A stretch of DNA of 6,746 nucleotides from positions 1 through 6,746 of the forward strand of contig JAAETV010000323.1 of assembly GCA_024227975.1 (NCBI GenBank), written 5' to 3'. This DNA comes from Actinomycetes bacterium. GTDB taxonomy: Bacteria; Actinomycetota; Acidimicrobiia; Acidimicrobiales; SZUA-35. The notes beneath the pieces are model-generated. The model saw nothing but the letters and a program-made list of their open reading frames with translations. It was not told where the DNA came from and did not search any database. Numbering within the stretch: position 1 is the stretch's first letter; each line of letters starts with the position of its first letter. A program made the position numbers and the translations under genes. Positions 5,977-6,746 of this stretch are shown piece by piece.

Positions 5977-6465
5977 CTACTGGTGGTTCGGTGCGTGATG
6001 AGCCACGAACCGGTCGACTGACTGTACGTATCGTTCGAGATACTCGGCCAGTTGGACCTGCTCTTCGGGGGTGAACTCTTCGAGGATCTCCTCGAGCCCA
6101 CCCTGGATCTTGGCGTTGAATACCTCGAAACGGGCTTGCCCCGCTTCGGTCGGGGAGACCAGGATCGAACGATGATCGTCGGCGGCCTTGACTCGCTCGA
6201 CATACCCCTTGTCGGCCAAGCAGCTGACAGCCCTCGTTGTCGAGGCCGGGGTGATCTGGAGGGCTTCGGCTAGCTCGCCCATACGCAGTGAACCTTGCTG
6301 ACACACCACAGCCAAGGCATCGGCCAGAGCCAGATCGAGAGTGTCGTCACCGGTGCCGTAGAACAGATCCTTTACTCGGATCGCGCTCGCTCCCCGGCGG
6401 ATCTGCCGCCATGCACGCCCGACACGGCGTCGCACGTCGGTGTCCACGCTGCTAACGGTTGCCAT
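5977..6465 (-). CDS. MarR-family transcriptional regulator
   Basis: This is a dimeric winged helix-turn-helix regulator of the MarR family, typically a repressor released by small phenolic or oxidative ligands. From the ATG at 6465 it has 162 residues: an N-terminal dimerisation helix (~11-35), the helix-turn-helix LRMGELAEALQITPASTTRAV (~60-80) with recognition helix PASTTRAVSCL, the wing VERVKAADDHRSILVSPTEAG (~89-109) with the family's D-x-R motif, and a C-terminal dimerisation helix. The start is uncertain. A GTG at 6501 overlaps the larC stop (GTGA) and would add 12 residues, but CACAAT lies 7 bases before the ATG at 6465, the same leaderless layout as other genes here, and the extra residues are outside the domain. 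An ACAATTGT palindrome over that -10 suggests self-repression. The dehydrogenase downstream on the same strand is the obvious candidate target. Confidence 0.9.
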   Translation of the reverse strand: MATVSSVDTDVRRRVGRAWRQIRRGASAIRVKDLFYGTGDDTLDLALADALAVVCQQGSLRMGELAEALQITPASTTRAVSCLADKGYVERVKAADDHRSILVSPTEAGQARFEVFNAKIQGGLEEILEEFTPEEQVQLAEYLERYVQSVDRFVAHHAPNHQ

Positions 6466-6469
6466 CCGA

Positions 6470-6477
6470 ACAATTGT
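6470..6477. promoter_or_regulatory. ACAATTGT palindrome over the marR -10, possible autoregulatory site
   Basis: A perfect 8-base palindrome overlaps the CACAAT -10 and ends 5 bases before the marR ATG at 6465. AT-rich palindromes of the ACAAT/ATTGT kind are frequent in MarR operators. At 8 bases it is short and could occur by chance. Confidence 0.35.
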
Positions 6478-6501
6478 GGCGGGTAATGAGCCAGAAGTCA
6501 C
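6473..6501 (-). promoter_or_regulatory. Probable leaderless promoter of marR
   Basis: On the minus strand GTGACT (6501-6496, 4 of 6 to TTGACA), 17 bases of spacer and CACAAT (6478-6473) precede the ATG at 6465 by 7 bases. The promoter would sit just after the larC stop codon, so marR may be expressed both by itself and by read-through from larC. The -10 has C in place of the usual first T. Confidence 0.42.
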
Positions 6502-6746
6502 ATAGAGGCATCGGATTCGGCCCCCAACGCCTCAGCTGCCAGCTGTCTGATCGGTACCCCGGTGGCCTCACTGGCGATGGCCAGATCATCGTATTCTGGC
6601 TTCGATCCGTATGGGCCGTCCTTGATGGCGACCCGGTGGCCTCGTACCTCGACGGTTCTGGTCGAGCGATCAAGGACATGTTTGGCTACCTGCTCGGTCC
6701 TGATCCCGAGCGAGCCCGTCAGGGAGAACATGAGAGCCCGAAGCTC
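6498..6746 (-). CDS. larC: LarC-like nickel insertion protein, C-terminal end (5' end outside window)
   Basis: This is the last ~82 residues of a protein resembling LarC (DUF111 family), which puts nickel into the pincer nucleotide cofactor of lactate racemase LarA and related enzymes, using CTP. The frame is open to the right edge, so the ATG at 6731 is internal. Visible family features are the ALMFSLTGSLGIRTEQVAKHVLDR segment (compare the usual LLF.ETTTLGVR......R), then TVEVRGHRVAIK and KPEYDDLAIASEATGVPIRQLAAEAL, matching the E-Y-D/E-D and G-x-P signatures near the LarC C terminus. The first motif reads SLTGSLGIR where ETTTLGVR is usual, a modest divergence. The TGA overlaps a GTG that could start marR. 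LarB, LarE and LarA are not in the window. In some bacteria LarC is made from two frames by programmed frameshifting; that region is not visible. Confidence 0.75.
   Translation of the reverse strand, partial: ELRALMFSLTGSLGIRTEQVAKHVLDRSTRTVEVRGHRVAIKDGPYGSKPEYDDLAIASEATGVPIRQLAAEALGAESDASM

Overview
The window reads as a high-GC chromosomal segment from an actinomycete-like bacterium. The evidence is the strong G/C preference in third codon positions, GTG starts, and several genes whose ATG lies 7-8 bases after a TAnnnT-type -10 box (leaderless transcripts, common in Actinobacteria). A lineage near Acidimicrobiia is a guess from protein flavour only. No rRNA, tRNA, CRISPR array, insertion sequence or phage gene was seen.

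Layout, left to right: (1) the 3' part of a HAMP-containing sensor histidine kinase on the + strand, cut by the left edge. (2) A convergent minus-strand class V (alanine/serine-glyoxylate type) aminotransferase. (3) A divergent intergenic region with a leaderless promoter and a compact inverted-repeat operator, driving (4) a 12-TM MFS exporter-like protein on the + strand. (5) About 196 bases with no convincing gene. (6) A minus-strand toxin-antitoxin operon of the TacA-TacT type: a DUF1778 ribbon-helix-helix antitoxin followed by a GNAT toxin overlapping it by 4 bases, with a near-consensus promoter carrying tandem operator repeats. (7) About 240 bases with only short inverted repeats. (8) A minus-strand run of larC (3' end only, cut by the right edge), a MarR-family regulator, and a zinc-dependent medium-chain alcohol dehydrogenase.

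The larC, marR and adh genes lie head to tail with short gaps (marR starts either overlapping larC or 32 bases after it; 72 bases separate marR and adh), so MarR control of itself and of the dehydrogenase is plausible. The 72-base gap has two inverted repeats that could be an operator and an attenuating hairpin. The TA operon is self-contained. The kinase, aminotransferase and MFS gene look like independent units.

The window is mostly ordinary housekeeping and accessory metabolism. The parts most worth a second look are the regulatory DNA (MFS operator, TA operator, marR-adh gap) and the TA pair. Three starts were moved inward from the longest possible reading frame (aminotransferase, antitoxin, MarR), and the toxin start was moved to the GTG that overlaps the antitoxin stop.
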